Source: Aphelocoma coerulescens (lineage: Eukaryota; Chordata; Aves; Passeriformes; Corvidae). From it: 64,000 nucleotides of DNA. Positions 37,981-52,620 of this stretch are shown here, piece after piece (positions within the stretch are counted from its first letter, which is position 1; each line of letters begins with the position of its first letter). The position numbers and the translations under genes were made by a program. Below the pieces are notes generated by a model. It searched no databases, was not told the origin of the DNA, and worked only from the letters and a program-made list of their open reading frames with translations. Location: NCBI RefSeq assembly GCF_041296385.1, contig NC_091015.1:87838004-87902003 (forward strand). The letters are read 5' to 3'.

Positions 37981-40900
37981 ATAAACCCAACCCACGACAC
38001 ACTGTTAGAGAAACAAACTTTTCCTTTGAAAGAGAAGCTAAGGATAAACTGAAGAGCTACGGTTTGTCTGCTTCTTCCACACTGTTTTACAGAAAAATAT
38101 ACAAAAGAATGATTTAAGGGATCAGAGTATACTTGCTCTCCATTATGTGATAATGATGGTGCTATAGAAACCCTAGTCTGAGGCCTATTGTCTCAGCTAA
38201 AAATATTAGATATATATATTCTGGCATTCCTAAACTTTTGAAATCATTGTGCTGTTTCTCAAGTAGTCTGAAACACATACAAAATTGTTCTTATTGATGT
38301 CTTGCTAGTGGGCAGCTACTTGCAGAGTCTCTGCAGGTATGATCTGCTTTATATGTAGAAGTTCGTGAAGGTATGTAAATTTAAGAGGCTGACAAAGAGC
38401 ATCTTTAAATTAAGGCACCTTAAGATAAACTGCTACATTGGTGATTACCCAATTAGATAACTGGTTTCTAACTCTTGCAACCATACAGACCTTAGAGGAG
38501 TAGTTCAGTAGGACATTTTCATTTACATAGATAAGTTCTTTTTTTTTGGCCTTTGCATTACTATTTAATAATTGAAGATAAAGGCCTTCAGAAGGCACCC
38601 TGAAATACATTCTGTTTTCAAATTGTTTGTATTTTATTCTTACAGACAAAAACACTTAGAAAAAGGAAACCTGTAGCTAGCCTTTAAGTGAATTATTTAC
38701 ACTTGAAATCTCACAATAAAACAGTGATGAATAGGGCCATAAATTAAGATGTTGGTTTAGTACCAGTGAGGATTTTACATAATTTGTCAAAGATCATTCA
38801 GGAGTTTGAGTTTAGCAGGGACACCTTGTTTTAGTGAATAGCCAACACTGAATGCATAATAAGTTTTGAGTGTTTTTCCCCATCTAAAGCTGTGAAGACC
38901 ACATTCCTATGCAGTATTTTAAAAATAATTAGAGCATACATAACCAAATACATTTACAGTCATAGAAGAACATTAGTTTTTAGTAGTTCTTTTATAGAAA
39001 TTATCCCAAGAACTGTGACTACAAAATCACTCTTACTGTTGTTTGCTTTAGAAAATGACAGGGAAAATACTTTGTCTGGGGTATCAGAACACAACTATTA
39101 TTTGAACATATTTTCAGGTTCTAGCATGCTTTTAATAATAAAAAATGATGTATTAGACTGAGTATATAATAATTCATAAAAAAAGGATGCACTGTAGAAC
39201 ATTAGGAGGCTAATCTCTGTTCCATGTTTATTTATTTTTTACTAGAAATTATCCTTATTTCTTTAATATTCAGTATTCAGTCTCACAGTGATTAGAATGG
39301 GCAATTTCAAACCATAATTTCCAATCTTCCACATTGGAGAAACAAGTGAGCCTTTTTTACTCTGAAGACCAGTTTTTCCTTAACACTTACCTGACAAATG
39401 GCCAGAGTGCTTTGATGTGAGAGAATATATTGGGAAGAGGAGAAATGAGCTGTTATCTTGGGAGACCCTCCTGTCCCCAATGTACGTGTAACAGGTGAAT
39501 CTTTGTACTTAATCTTTTTCTGATTGCAGATTGGTTTTCACAGCCTTGGCATTTGGTGAGTTGTTCTCTGCTGACAAGCAGTTTCAATGACTTTTCAAAC
39601 TGCATTTGACTGAGCTGGGGCAGTCCTTGTATATTGAAGGGATTAGCAGCAAATCCAGTATTTGAACTTGTGATAGAGTGTTTTGTCCTATCAGCCACCT
39701 CCACAGGAGATGGGAGATTTTATTTCTTTGCTTGTGCATGTAGGACTTTTTAGAACTGGGATAGGTAAGACTGAACTTTTTAAAAAACTTGCACTGAATC
39801 ACTGGTTGTGTAAAGACGGTTATCTTTGGATTATGCTATAATTTTCAGATAATCCTGTGCAAATTAACAGTAACAATACTAGAAGATCTCTTTTTAGTGA
39901 GTGCTCCTCAAAAAATTCTACCTCTGTCCCATATAAATGAATCACAGAGTAAAAAGAACTCTCACCATAGCAAATATCATGTCCAAGTTAAAACTTTTCC
40001 CTTAGATGTGGGGGTAGAATATCTACATTGTTAAAACCTTTTTGAAGAATGGATCTGAATCCAGAATTTTTACCATTTGAGTAATCATATGAACCTCTGT
40101 ATAACAGCTTCTGAATGAATTTTAAAATGTCTTTTTAGATAGGAGGATTTAAGTCTGTGTTTGGAGGCTACAAGCTTCTGAAGATGGGACTATTTTAGGA
40201 CTCAGATCCATTTGCTTCATGCTTTATTAGTGATACGAAAGTAGCATCCCCACTTTCTTTTAACATTTTTTTTGTTTGTTTGTTTTTTGATTGCTGTTCT
40301 GAGGAATTTAACTCTTTTCATGCACCAAGAAGGTAATCAAAAGTAGCCAATTTTTTTCTTGATTTGTTTTTTTAATCATGATGCATTTTTGGTATAAAAA
40401 ATCGGTGTTAGATTTTCCAGAGGTGGTTTAAGTAGACAGTGTCTGGGGATTTTTTCCTAATCTCTGAGGAACATCATCAAAGAGTTCTAATGTAAAGTGG
40501 CTTCTGACATGGGACATCACAGGAAGTCAAGAGAAGCAGCAAGCCCCTGAAGTATCCTGGAAGTTGCAGGGATGACAAAATATGACAGATTAGTAAAAAT
40601 TAGTAATGTTTGATGTTTTGAGCTCAATTATACCATTTTGGGGAATTAAAGTCCCACTAGGAGTGGAGGGGTAGATTGGAAACAGTTAGTAAATAAGAAT
40701 TTTATGCATCTAATCTGTATGTTGAAATGTTGAAAAATAAAACTGTTGAGGAGGACTAAGAAAATCTGCAGTGCTTTTGTTATCTAAGGTTGTATTCATG
40801 CTACGTATTGCAGTCTACTCATTCAAGTAATTAAAACCCTGATAAAGCTATAATAACATCCTCACACATACTTATATTTTTCTCTAAAAGAGCAAGGGAG

Positions 40901-41728
40901 ATTTTAGCCCTCAGTAGCAGAAGTGGGTTTTATAGTTATGTAAGACTAGAAATAACAGTGCATGACACTTTAGAAATACTTCCAGAGCAAAGAGTGTTTT
41001 TATCACGCTAAATCGTTATTGAAATTGGATGTGGCCTAAATTTGGTATAGAAAATCATATAAATTCTGAGATAGCTGATGAATGCTGTACACTGGCAAGA
41101 TGTGCACATGATGGCAAGAAGGTGTACACTGACCACAGATCTCTGTTTTGGCATGCTAGGATGATATACTTGGAGCTCAACCTTTCTAAAGCTAAAGCAG
41201 TCACAGGCACAGCAGTTCATGACCACAGAATATGTGACAATCTGGCTATTGCATATCTGGGTTTCACAGGTCTCATAGAGTAAGCGTATGTTCTTTTTTT
41301 TGCAATATCCCTTTTAGTAACTTTCTGCAAACTATTTTGTGAATTAGCTTCCAAGTGTGCAACAATAACACTGTACAGGCAGTATAGAACATTTAAGCTC
41401 ATAGTATTTTATCTTACGCCTAAAACAACTGAAAATAGCTTCTCTTTCCCCACAGAAAAGCAAAGAAGGAATGATATGTGGGGTTTTTTTATCTAGAATA
41501 TTGGTGGCACTTTTTCTATTCATAGGACTTTGTGTCTAACATTAGTATCTGTAAGGCAGACACTTGAAAACTGAACAGAATTTTTGTGTGCTGTAAATTT
41601 CCTTATTTTTGTGACCTTGCAATGTGATTCTGTATGTAGCAGAATTCTTCGATAATAAACATGTGTTGTAGTGCAGTGGAAATGATGTCTCAGCACTGCA
41701 GCAGAATTTAAAATGGGAGCATCCTGTG
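37981..41728. other. No gene recognised; proviral leader may extend rightwards
   Basis: The first few tens of bases after the primer-binding site may be retroviral leader, but I can see no gag, pol or polypurine tract. The rest is AT-rich unrecognised DNA. Confidence 0.4.
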
Positions 41729-41742
41729 GTTTCCATGACAAC
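41729..41742. promoter_or_regulatory. RFX X-box-like motif
   Basis: GTTTCCATGACAAC matches the imperfect palindrome bound by RFX factors (GTTNCCATGGNAAC type) except for one central base. It lies about 140 bp upstream of an exon-like block. It is a single motif, so chance is possible. Confidence 0.35.
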
Positions 41743-41881
41743 CAGGGAGTGCCAGGCTGTTTGCGATGTGGAAGGCAGTGGGTAGCAAGCACCTCAATAC
41801 ATGCCAGTATTTATTAAGACTGGCAATTTCTGTCTACTGCATTGCAATGTATGCCTAATTTAAAGTTTTAGTCTTTTGCAG

Positions 41882-42028
41882 TATCAGCTGCTTTCAACTC
41901 CCATTCCCTCTAGTGGAAATGAAGATAACTGGCAACGGTTGACAGTGTGTCCTAGCACCAGCAGCTCTGAGTGCATCTATTATTCTGCGAGGATGCATGA
42001 TGCATACAAGGAAGGCAAAGAAAACTAG
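41882..42028 (+). other. Possible terminal coding exon (48 codons plus stop)
   Basis: A pyrimidine-rich tract ending TTTTGCAG at 41881 is followed by an open frame beginning YQLLSTPIPSSG and ending KEGKEN, then TAG at 42026-42028. The surrounding 41640-42030 is less AT-rich and less repetitive than its neighbours. I do not recognise the peptide. A 48-codon open stretch can occur by chance, so this is a candidate only. Confidence 0.2.
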
Positions 42029-45000
42029 CTCTTCTGCTGAGGCTACAGTGGCTTTCTCTTTTATTTGTGTTTTAGCTTTTTTTTTTTTTTTTTTTGCTTA
42101 TTTTTGGTAGTTTGTTCTGTGGATTTTTTTTTTTAAGTAATAGGAGTATTATATAAGTAACTTTTGACACCTCAGGAAGAAACACAGTTAAAACCTGTAC
42201 AGTTTAGCCAACATACCCAGGGGTTGCTCTCTGTAGGAGTTTCAATTTAATGAGCTTCAGAAGCATCATAAGATTTCCTTACATGATAAAAAGTTCAGCA
42301 GATTTGTATTTAGCTATTAGGAGAGCATGAAGTTTCCTTTTGTGAAGGGCATGCTTGCCTTTGGTGATGAGGAATTTTCACTTTAAAATCAAATGAGTTT
42401 TCAAAATCCCTGTCTGTCATACACTTATCAATGAAGCATTTTTACTGGCTTAGGAAAGGGATACATAATGAGATATCAGCTACATCTGATATATATACTG
42501 CCTGTTCATTTATACTTGGAATTTGTGCCCATTGGCTTAATGGAAGCAGCTATCATGTTTGCTTAGATTCATCTGATCTGAAAGATTACTGGAGCTATGC
42601 CACAGCACTTGACAGAGAAGCTATATTTTCTGTGCCTGGATGTCTCAGTAGCTTTGAGTACATGTTTTTTAGAGGAGGGTTGGCTGATGTCCTTCCTGCT
42701 AGCTTGGAATGTGAGCAGAGAAAAACAAACATATCTTCCTAAGAGTCTGAGAAGACAGCTCTGTATCCCTCCCTGAAGGGTCTAAAAGGGATGCTGGACT
42801 CAGGGCCTTTTCTTGGTTGTTGTTTTACTCAGTGGTCACTCAGACTTCTAGTCTAGAGCTTCTTTGGTTCCTTGAACCATTACTCTGTCTCTAGAAATCC
42901 ATGCTTCAGCTGTTTCTATACATATTTGTTTAAATTTATATGCATAAAAATCTTAGCAAAGTTATGTCTTTTTGCTGTTTAATTGTCTTCATCAAAATAT
43001 TTCTCTTTAATTTTGCCAAGTGGATTAAAATCTTATGTATCCAGTCAGATATTATGAGACATCTGTATTTTGAGTTTTAAAGAGATAAAAACAAGATTTA
43101 AAAGACTGAACTTTGTTTTAAAATCAGTGGGCTTTGAATCTGGCCCCTAGTGTCAGTCATTTTATGTTGGCTCTAGAGCAAATTTACTTTTCATTAAAGA
43201 CTGTATTATTTTTCTTGAGTGACTTTTTAAATATCTGACCATCTTTTTAAATTCCTGTAATGCAAATAGGCTTTAGGTCTTATTGAAGTGCTGAGTATGA
43301 AAAGTCAGCAAATAAGTGAGAGTGTGGCATTAAAAGGTTAGATTCTACTAGAATCTTGATTACTACAACTAGAAGGTTGATTTATTCAGGAAATGTACTA
43401 GAAAAAAATCACACTTAGAGTGGATTTCTTATGGGGCAAACAAGAATTCCCATAATAATAATTTCTCTGTTTCCATGTGCTTTGAACCAGTGCTGATTGT
43501 CTGTGAATTATTTTTTCCACATCTCTATCTCTTTTATTTCAGTATCAGTGCATAGTAACCCATTAAAATCAATTGCTTGGTTACATATTTTGGTCATTGT
43601 TTTTCTGACAGAGTAACCTGTATTTTTAGTGCTCTTCTAATATAATATATTAAATAAAATGCATTTATATGAATTCTTTCAGAGTAGAATGAAAAACTCC
43701 ATAGGCTTAAATCATATCACTTTATTCCAAAGGTCTTGATTCTGCATGTACATAGTAAGGTGATAACCTTTTACTTCACTTGGTTTTCCAAATTCCTAGA
43801 AACTGAATGTGCACATTTTAAATATAGGTTAAGATTCTCCCCCAGTACATTATGTACATATCAGTATATCCTCCTTTTCAGTAAAGCATTTAACCGTCAG
43901 TTCTTATGCTGAATTGGACAAAGTATTGAAATTTTATAATTCATTATAATAGTTTTACCTACTGCATATTGATTTATTCTTGTCTCTTTCTCTAGGGAAA
44001 AATAATTACTTTCCTCTCCATGCATCTCCATCAAGTTAAAAATAACCTCTCTGTTATCTTAAGACACCCTCTAGAACAAACGTATCTTCATGATAAAATT
44101 TAGGATGAGATACTCATTAGTTGGCATCTTAGCAGACATTTTCAGGCAAGAAAACAAGCATGAAATGAATATGGGATTTGAACTTCATTGTCTTGATTTT
44201 GCTGACACTGAAGTTCAATATCAGAGTAGGACAACTTTGGTCATATGGAGTTGATAGGAGTATTTTGTTTAGGATATTATTTTGTTTAGGATAGGATTAT
44301 TTGTTATTTATTTGCCATTCTTGTGCCAAGAAGGAAGCAGAAATGATCTGATGGAGTCAAAATGCAAAAGAATAATTTTGGCTTGTTCCTCGAAATGTAA
44401 TAGTAGTGTAATCTGCAGGGTGTTGGGGGTTTTGTGTGTTTGCTTTTGTTTATTTGTTTACTTGTTTTTGTTTGGTTTTGCAGGTTTTGTTTGTTTGCTT
44501 GTTTTTTAAGTTGTTGAAGCCTATCAGAGGAAAAAGAAGTTGTTGGTTATGAGAAGCCATACCTGAGCCCTCTTAGGACTGCATGTCCTCTAAAGCTGAC
44601 AATAAGGCCAAACCCTTTAGCTGTCAGAAAGGTGCCTATCATGACTTCTCTATTCCTTTTACTGAAGGACTTGTTACACTTTTTACTAACTGTCCTCTTG
44701 AAAATAGCTGCTGCCACTCTTTTTCTTTTGGACAACCCAGAATACCTTTTCCTGTCTACTTTTTTTATTCCATGAAACTTCATTTATGTATGCCTGGTGT
44801 TTGTATAAAACCTACTCATCATAATCAGCAGCTTTTCTTGCAAGATTTTGGGTGACAGTTTTAGTGGTTTACATGGCTGTCAAAGCCATGTACATGAGCC
44901 TCAAGACTTGTTTTATTCTAACTTTTGTTGTAAATAAAACACATTGCCTTTTTTTTCTAGTAAGAAATAATTGCAATGGAAGAGAATATAATTTTGTACC

Positions 45001-48000
45001 AAAATGGGTTTTAATTAGATATTTTAAATCTTTTTTTCTTCTATTGGATTTTGCAGGGTCCCTGACTCTAGATTTTATACCACAGACCAAGATGGATCAT
45101 AATGAAGTAAATCTGGTTACTGATTCATCATGTCCCTTTTTATTTTACCTTTTTTGTAGTTAACTTCTCCCATGGTACTGAAGATGTTACTTCTTATGCA
45201 TTCAGAAGAAGCATTAAGAAAAATTGATATTTTTGAAAATGTGTAAAGAGAGAGTACTAATCCTTCTGAATTCTATCATCATTTGCATTCAGCTTTTATA
45301 ACACTGAAAATTCTTGCTTTATCTATACATATATTTAGTGGATGACCTGCTCATATGGTGAGAATGTGAACTTGCCTGTCTTTATTTTCCTCCACTATTA
45401 GTGTGTGTCTGGAGTCATTTATATAATATTTTTGGAACATCTTTATGATATTAAATTGACTGTATGATCTTTTAGATATCAAATTGGCATTTTATGAATA
45501 AGCTATGTTTTGATAAGTAGCTTAGTGTGAATCCTGCCAGTGGATATGGAGAGCTGAGAGATCTATTAGCATTTTCCAGAGACAGTATTGTGACTAGTAG
45601 CATTGGTAGTGATTTGGGGGGCTTGTTTTCTTATCAGATTCTTCACTTGGAGATACTTCAATTTAACCCTTTTCTAAACAAATTGAAAAGGAGTCCAGGA
45701 GCTCAAGCAGGATAAATGTGTGGATCCTGTGTTGATCCATTTGTGCTTCTGCTGTGTGCATTCGGAGATTACTAACTTGTGGTAATCCCGCCAAGATAAT
45801 ATTTAGTATGGTGTCTGGTTACAAACGTGTTTTACCTTAAAGATTAGCATCTCTAGAAGTTTGGAAGTTATTCCATTACAGCCAAGTATACCTTATGGCA
45901 AGGGTAATAGGAAAATGAAGACATGAAAATACAATGCATTAATATGATGATAATGTGATATGGAATAATAATAAATTTTTCTTTGTGTCAAAGCGAATTG
46001 AAATTACTCCACATTCTGAATTTGGTAAATCCATTTTGTCAAACTTCTACTTTTCAACAGAAACACACTTTCAAGCAGAATTTTACCATGACTATCCATC
46101 GTGTCAGTTGATTTGCAGTTTTTCTTGAATTAAGTAATATTGGCATCTTAAAATCAGGGGCGGGGGAGAGGGGAAGAAGAAAAGGAAGGGAAAAAAGAAA
46201 AAAATTGAAAATTTCTAGCAAAGCTGTCCTTTATTTGAAAACTGGTAGGCAGGAACACTACTTGGTCTGAGAAGGACCTCTTCCATTGTGAGTGGTGTTG
46301 CTGTAGGACAATTGGCCAATTGATACTTCTCTGATAGCCCTGAAGGAGCCTTGTGAGGGACATCTGCTTGTTGTGACACGGTTATTGACGTTCCTCAGCC
46401 TGTTGCTGTTGCTTTGTGCTTCTTTGTGCTTACAGAGATCAGCTGCTCTCAAGCAACTTGGCAAAGACTTCTGCAGTTGAAACAATAACCGTGGTGAACA
46501 CAAGAACATGCACTAGCTTATGGTGTTGATCTGCAGTTTGGTACACACTATAGTGCCACTACCTCTTTCTGACACTTAGTCCTTATAGATGCGGTGTACA
46601 TGAGCCTAAACTAAGGGGGTTTTGATGTAGAAAGTGTATACACACACTTGAAACAGGCATCTGGTGGTGTTGAGGATTTCTCTATGAGGCACTATCAGTG
46701 TGATGGCAAATATAAGCAAAGGCTGAACTCAACTTTTTTTGTTTTATTTCCTGGAAGTACCACAGATGTTTGTTTATGGTAAGCTGTTCACTATAAATTC
46801 TGCTGATATGAAGTTCACTTTAGATGTATTTGCACCACTATATTTTAAAACTGTTTGAGTTTAGGGAATGGTAAATACTTAAAAGACCCTTTGTTCTTTT
46901 TGTTAAGATGTAGAAGCATCAACTTTTCATTCTTAACAAAGATTTCAAGACCAAAGTGCAAATTCATCTGTTGACAATAGACACTGAAATTAAGACTACA
47001 GTCCAGCATGTTAGGTTCAGTAACCTGAAGATATTGTGCATTTATTAAACAGAATGTAAATGTGGTACTTCACTAGAAAAAATTATGTGTAAGTTCTAGA
47101 TTACTGATACACGTTGTATATGGTATCAGAGTACCAAAATTTTCCCATTTTGATAGACTGCATACTCTTATTGATTTTGTGAAAAAGCAACTACAAGTGT
47201 TGAATTACCATGGCAATCACGAGTGGTGTAAAAGTGTAAAAGTCATAGACTAATATGCCAGTTTACTTTCCAGTAATTATCTGTGGACTTTCAAATTATT
47301 GCTCTGCTTTTGATGTTCATTAGTCACTGGAAGTGAAAATGGGCAAGGAAACCAATAGTGCATAATCTGGAACATTTTAAATATTTATGGATTTCTTAGC
47401 ATGATTAGAAAATATAAGTGGTATTACTCTCTCAGATCTGTAGAGGCACATATTAACTACTACAATAATTACCTTCTCAAGGACAATGACTTAGCACTGT
47501 TGGAAATGATGCTGAGACTACTGATTTCTTATATCTTCATTAGTGTGCGATGAAAACTGCAGGTTAAAAAGAGAAAAAGCCAACATTTTTTATTAAACTA
47601 CTGTTGACACAGTTAATTGAAAATTTAAGAGTTGTCTAATGATATTTAATAATGTTACTTTGAGTTTTCAACTGCCCCTGAACTTCACTTATTGTCATGT
47701 CACTAGTAGTGAAAAATATCAACTAAGAGTACATAAAACAGCTTTGATAGAAGTCCTTTCCCTCTAAAACTGAAATTTCATAAATAAATGTTGGTTCACT
47801 CTGCCTGAGTAAACGTACCATGTCCTTGGCTTGACATCAATCTGCAGAAATGCATTAAAATGCAAATTCATGTATTTCAGCCCTTGAGCTATTTCATTCC
47901 ATCCCTAAAATAAATAATAATAAAAAAATCTTAATAGTCTACCAGGTATTAAAACCAATACTCAGTCATCTAAGAATAATCTGATTGAGCTTGTTTGATT

Positions 48001-50459
48001 TTCAAGTTTAACAGTGCTTAAAATATAATTTGTTTACTGTATATTTTAAAGCTCAAAACATGGTTTTATTTAAGTAAAGTTAATAGGAAAAAATAATTTA
48101 ATCGTGGGCTTAAATTCAATTTTTCATAGGACAGGTCTTTCTTTTTTTAAAATTTTATATTTTTATACCTGCACTTTTAAAATATGTGTGCATTCCTGCA
48201 AGTGAACTGACGTGAAACTATGGCAAGTCTGCTAGACAAGGATATAGTTAGGATGTTTCTGTTTCATTTGCCAGGAGCATTAAAGGTACAAGACTATAGA
48301 TAACGTAGGTTCCAGAAATGTCTATCAGAATAAAATACATGACATCTGTGTTATCACAAGCTTAATATTACATATCCCTTTATGAGATTGCAAGCAAAAA
48401 GAGAATAGGCTAAGATGGAAAAAGTCACAGCTCTCAGAAAAGTGTACTGATTTCTTTTAGTTTGGAAAAGATTAGGGGAAAAGATGATCCAGGAATGAGA
48501 ACAGGCTGGTGGTTGTGTATAGGATTGACAAGTAGTGTGCAGTTTGCTCCTGAAAAAAATAATTTTGGTTAATTATATTTATATTTAAGTTGTTACTTAA
48601 ATTTAATTGTAATAATTATGCAAAAGAGCTGTATGTCAAAACAGACAACAGTTCAGTGAAAGGAACAGACAAGAAATACTAAAGACAACATTTTAGAAAA
48701 CACCTGTGAAAGTATGTCATGGAGCTGATGACAGGACTTCACCTTGAATACCATGTTAATGTCAAAACCTATTTTGAGATATAAAATGAGTGCACTTTGT
48801 AACAGAGATAAGTTGTAAGACATGGAAAAGATCATCATGTGAAAGAATGCTATGCACACAGGCACTCACTTACTATGCTTAGCTTGGCAAAGAAAGAAGT
48901 AGACCAAAATGCATTTCCAGCTTGGCACAATTCATCATGGAGTTCTGTGGTATTGCTACTATTGAGCCAAAACTTTAGGAAAGGAAATAGTGAAGACATT
49001 TAACATCTGCATGTCCACTATCTATATTGACCACATTGGTTTGATTTCAATTGATCTTGGAAATTGAGCAATTTTGGATCTGTCTAGCAGAGTCCTGGGA
49101 GATTATGTGGAAATCCCAGGTAACTGAGAAAAAAGCCAAGTACCATAATATGGAAGAGAACATGGAAAGCAAAGGCGGGGAAAGGCTGCCTCTGGCTTTG
49201 TTGTCACTCCTGAGCTGGCAGAAAGGTAGGATGGAGTATCTTGCTTCATATGGATAGAGAGTGTGCCCTGCAGAGGTACCCAGTAAACAGAAACCTGCCA
49301 TGGTTAGTAGGGGTGGGGGTTCCCCAAGTGGTTACTATTAGCAGCAGCTGTGCTTCTATGCCATCATCCACCTTTACCATGGGAGGATAAAAATGGGTAA
49401 AAAAGAAGGCATGGTGGAATATAGCTTCTTTGTTGGAATATTCCATACATCTATGATTAATGATAAAGATTACTTGAACTTAGTTTATGGACTTTTAATC
49501 TTTTAAAACAATGCATATAGCACTGTGGATTACCATCTTAGATCCTGTGTTGTGTACCTTTCAGACATAAGTCCCAGAGGAACCCAGTAATTTGTTATAC
49601 ACTGTGTTTATGTAGTACAAAACTGAATCCAAAATAACATTTGAATTATTATAATGCATCAGAAAAAAAATAATTAAATATAATCATCAATGAGCATTTA
49701 GGTGTGATTCACTCAGAAGGAAATTAGCCATCTCTTTTTATCTGTTTATGCATTACAAATTTAAACCAATATGAGTAAAAGACCTGTATACTGCTAAATT
49801 AAGAGTTCCAATGTCTGAACTAGCCTATTTCATGCCCTCTCAGATTATTCCTATTTCTTCTTAAAATGAAAATATTTTTTTCTCTTAAGATAAAAATGCA
49901 GATAAGGTTTCTGATGTATTACCTTAAACTTTTAATTGGGTTCCAAGTTTTATGATTAAATCTACAAGTTGTGTGAACATTCATTTATTTTCAGTGGCCA
50001 ACAATTAATGCTTTGAATATTCTTCATTTAAGGATTTTGTTTCCACATAAGTCAGTATACCTGCTATGTTTTTGTAAAACATGACTGCTTCTCCTAGAAC
50101 AGATGTCATCTGCATTGTAAAATAACAGTGTTTTATGGGAAGCTTTTAAGCAAAACCACCGTAATTTAGTTTGCTTAATGTCAGACATGAGCCCACACTA
50201 CAACAGAAGCGCTCTAAATGTCAAAACAAATCAATTTTGCAAATGTCAGACCGACATTAATGAAAGCTCAGCTCTTTCACTAAGGATACTCTTCTAATTC
50301 ATAATAAGTACTACACTTTATACCATGGTCATTTATAACAGAAGATGTGCATGCATTTACCACTGCTGTTATGGATTTCATTTCACAGTTCAGTTGTATA
50401 CTTTAGAACCCCGTGTATTATAATGACAGAAGTTTCCAATACCAGAATAATCTAGGTGG
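42029..50459. other. No gene recognised
   Basis: This is 8.4 kb of AT-rich DNA. It includes a poly-T run at 42077-42095 and TTTG-rich low complexity at about 44405-44510. The interval 46240-46510 is slightly GC-richer but matches nothing I know. The interval 50100-50300 has the look of a conserved non-coding element (untested). Confidence 0.5.
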
Positions 50460-50642
50460 GAAGCAGCATCAAAAGTTTAGCTAGCCTGCTCAACTTTTTT
50501 TTTTTACACTTGGAGCTCAGTGTCCTGGTGGAGTAACCTGGGGGACCCGAGGAAGATGTGACATTGAAAACTGAGGCAAAGAAAGCAGTGAGTACCTCAG
50601 CGTTTTCCATGTTTTTACCCTCCTTCAGTAACAGGGCCACCT
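50460..50642 (-). pseudogene. CR1 LINE ORF2 fragment
   Basis: The minus-strand translation contains ENAEVLTAFFASVFN, the conserved stretch that links the endonuclease to the reverse transcriptase in CR1-type LINE ORF2. Only about 60 codons remain, and there is no catalytic motif, so it is a dead fragment. Confidence 0.75.
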
Positions 50643-52129
50643 TTTTGGGACCTTCTTTTTATTCACATCAGTATAATATGTATAAAAAATGTATATTTAT
50701 GTAGTTTATATTACATGGAAAGCTGGATATTTAGCAATTAACAACCTGACTACTTTAAGTAAATGAGTCCTATCATTGAAGTGAAAACTGTAAGTGCCTT
50801 GATGAATTAGGAAAGAGAACCAGTGCCATGTGACTCAGTAAACCAAATGCAACTAAATACCACAGCTGTTGTTTAGAATATCTGTGGCTCATCCTTCAAA
50901 AAGATTGTATTTGAAGAACTTTGAGATAGCGAAGAAATTTTAGACCACCAACAAAATCCAAATTCTCCAACACAGATATAAAAACATCACGACTTTTGCT
51001 GTTTAACCACTCATCTGCAGTAAACTACATGGAGCAAATTCCTGTTCTATGGTTAGACAAGGAGTAGCCATGTCACTTGTAAATGAAAGATGATTATATT
51101 CCTTGCAAGCAGAATACACAGTTGTGCTTAGGCACTGTCTATGTACATTTCCTCTTGGCCCATTGTTTGATACCAAATGAAAGATAATTACTTAGAGAAA
51201 GTGTACTGTGTATACACATAATAGTTATACCATTTGGAGACCTCAGTAAAATTATTACAAGTGTATTCCCTTCACCCAAGCCGTTAGTAAATTTTCATCA
51301 ACACAATAACAAAAAAATTCTGAAAGGTTTAGGTATGCTCTTCGGTGATTACATGTCTTTCCTATAATATATAATGAATAGCTCACAAACCTTACAGTTA
51401 CCACATGAAAAATGACACTTATTTTTCATAGCAGTTTGTAGAAGAAGGCCACATGATGGTTTCCTAGAAGTAACTGTAGCATGCATGACAGTAATTTCAA
51501 CATTATTATTGAATTGACTTCTCTTTTTTATTCAGTGACAGAGCCATATGTGGCCACATGGGCAAAATAAATTTGGTACTGAATGCTAGAAGGTTTTACT
51601 TTGTTATTATAATCCATTTCTGGTTCCACACTGAGGGTATCTAGAGCATCAGGGCTCACTTGGTATTCAGACCATGCAGTCTGCAAAAATCACACTGCTG
51701 TGGGGGACCAAAGTGATGATAGCAGAATGGTCTCTGCTCTGTCTTTGACATAATTGTCTCTGTGTAGCCAGAAAGGTATCCACGCTTGAGACAGAATTGC
51801 TAGTTGAAGTTTACTAGCCTTGAAATAAATGCTTTTATATTTCGTAAAACACTGCTCTTTCCATTTTGATTAAATAATAATCAGTACACTATTTGGGGTT
51901 TTTCGTTGGGTTTTTGCTTGTTTTTATGTGTGGAGGAAATTTTTTTTTTTTCCCAAAAATCTCAAGCAGAGTTTACACCCTTACTGTTACACAAAAATAT
52001 GGAATATCCTCAAGCTTTTATTGATGACCACTTAAAAAATTGAGTGTGACACCGAGGAAGTAGCTTTTCCTGGGTTAAAAAAAATTGTAACCGTACAATG
52101 CTGGCTCTAGTATATACTAAAGTGTTAAG
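50643..52129. other. No gene recognised
   Basis: This is AT-rich spacer. I see nothing else in it. Confidence 0.5.
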
Positions 52130-52620
52130 GAAGTTTCCCTGTCTGACCATCCAGGAGCCACTCTGGCAGACACACTCATGCCACCTGAGCTGGGTGTGAG
52201 GCCCCTTCCCAGCTGCACACCCCACACTCAGAGTAACACCAGGTCTCCTTAATGGCTCAACCACGGGTTTCCAACAGCAGAGCCTCAGACACCCAGATCC
52301 TTCAGATGATTTAATCTTGGTCCAATAACTAAATAGCAAAATAGCAAAATAACAGCTTGATCTGATGCTTGTGAGGAGGAACCCAGAACAAAGGAACCCC
52401 TGGGCTTTTATGCTTTCACAGTCCAAGGGTGGGAAAGTCTTTGGGTCTTTGGGTCCTGCTGTCTCTGAGTGTCCGGTGCCCTGGATGGGCCACAGGTCCT
52501 TGGGCCCTTTGTTATGCAAAGGGGCGGTGGCCTCTCGCCCTGAGCTCCCACCCAGAGCTCATCCTGCAGCTCCCACTGCAGCTGCACCCCGAGCTACCTG
52601 CACTGAAGGTATTCCTCAGC
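52130..52620 (-). mobile_element. Probable LTR, minus orientation, limits uncertain
   Basis: This is a GC-richer block in AT-rich flanks. On the minus strand it has a TATA-like CATAAAAGC (about 52405-52415) and, about 95 bp further on, an ATTAAA signal (about 52308-52314). That spacing fits the promoter and polyadenylation signal of an LTR. I found no clear TG/CA ends or target duplication, and no internal retroviral sequence. Confidence 0.5.
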
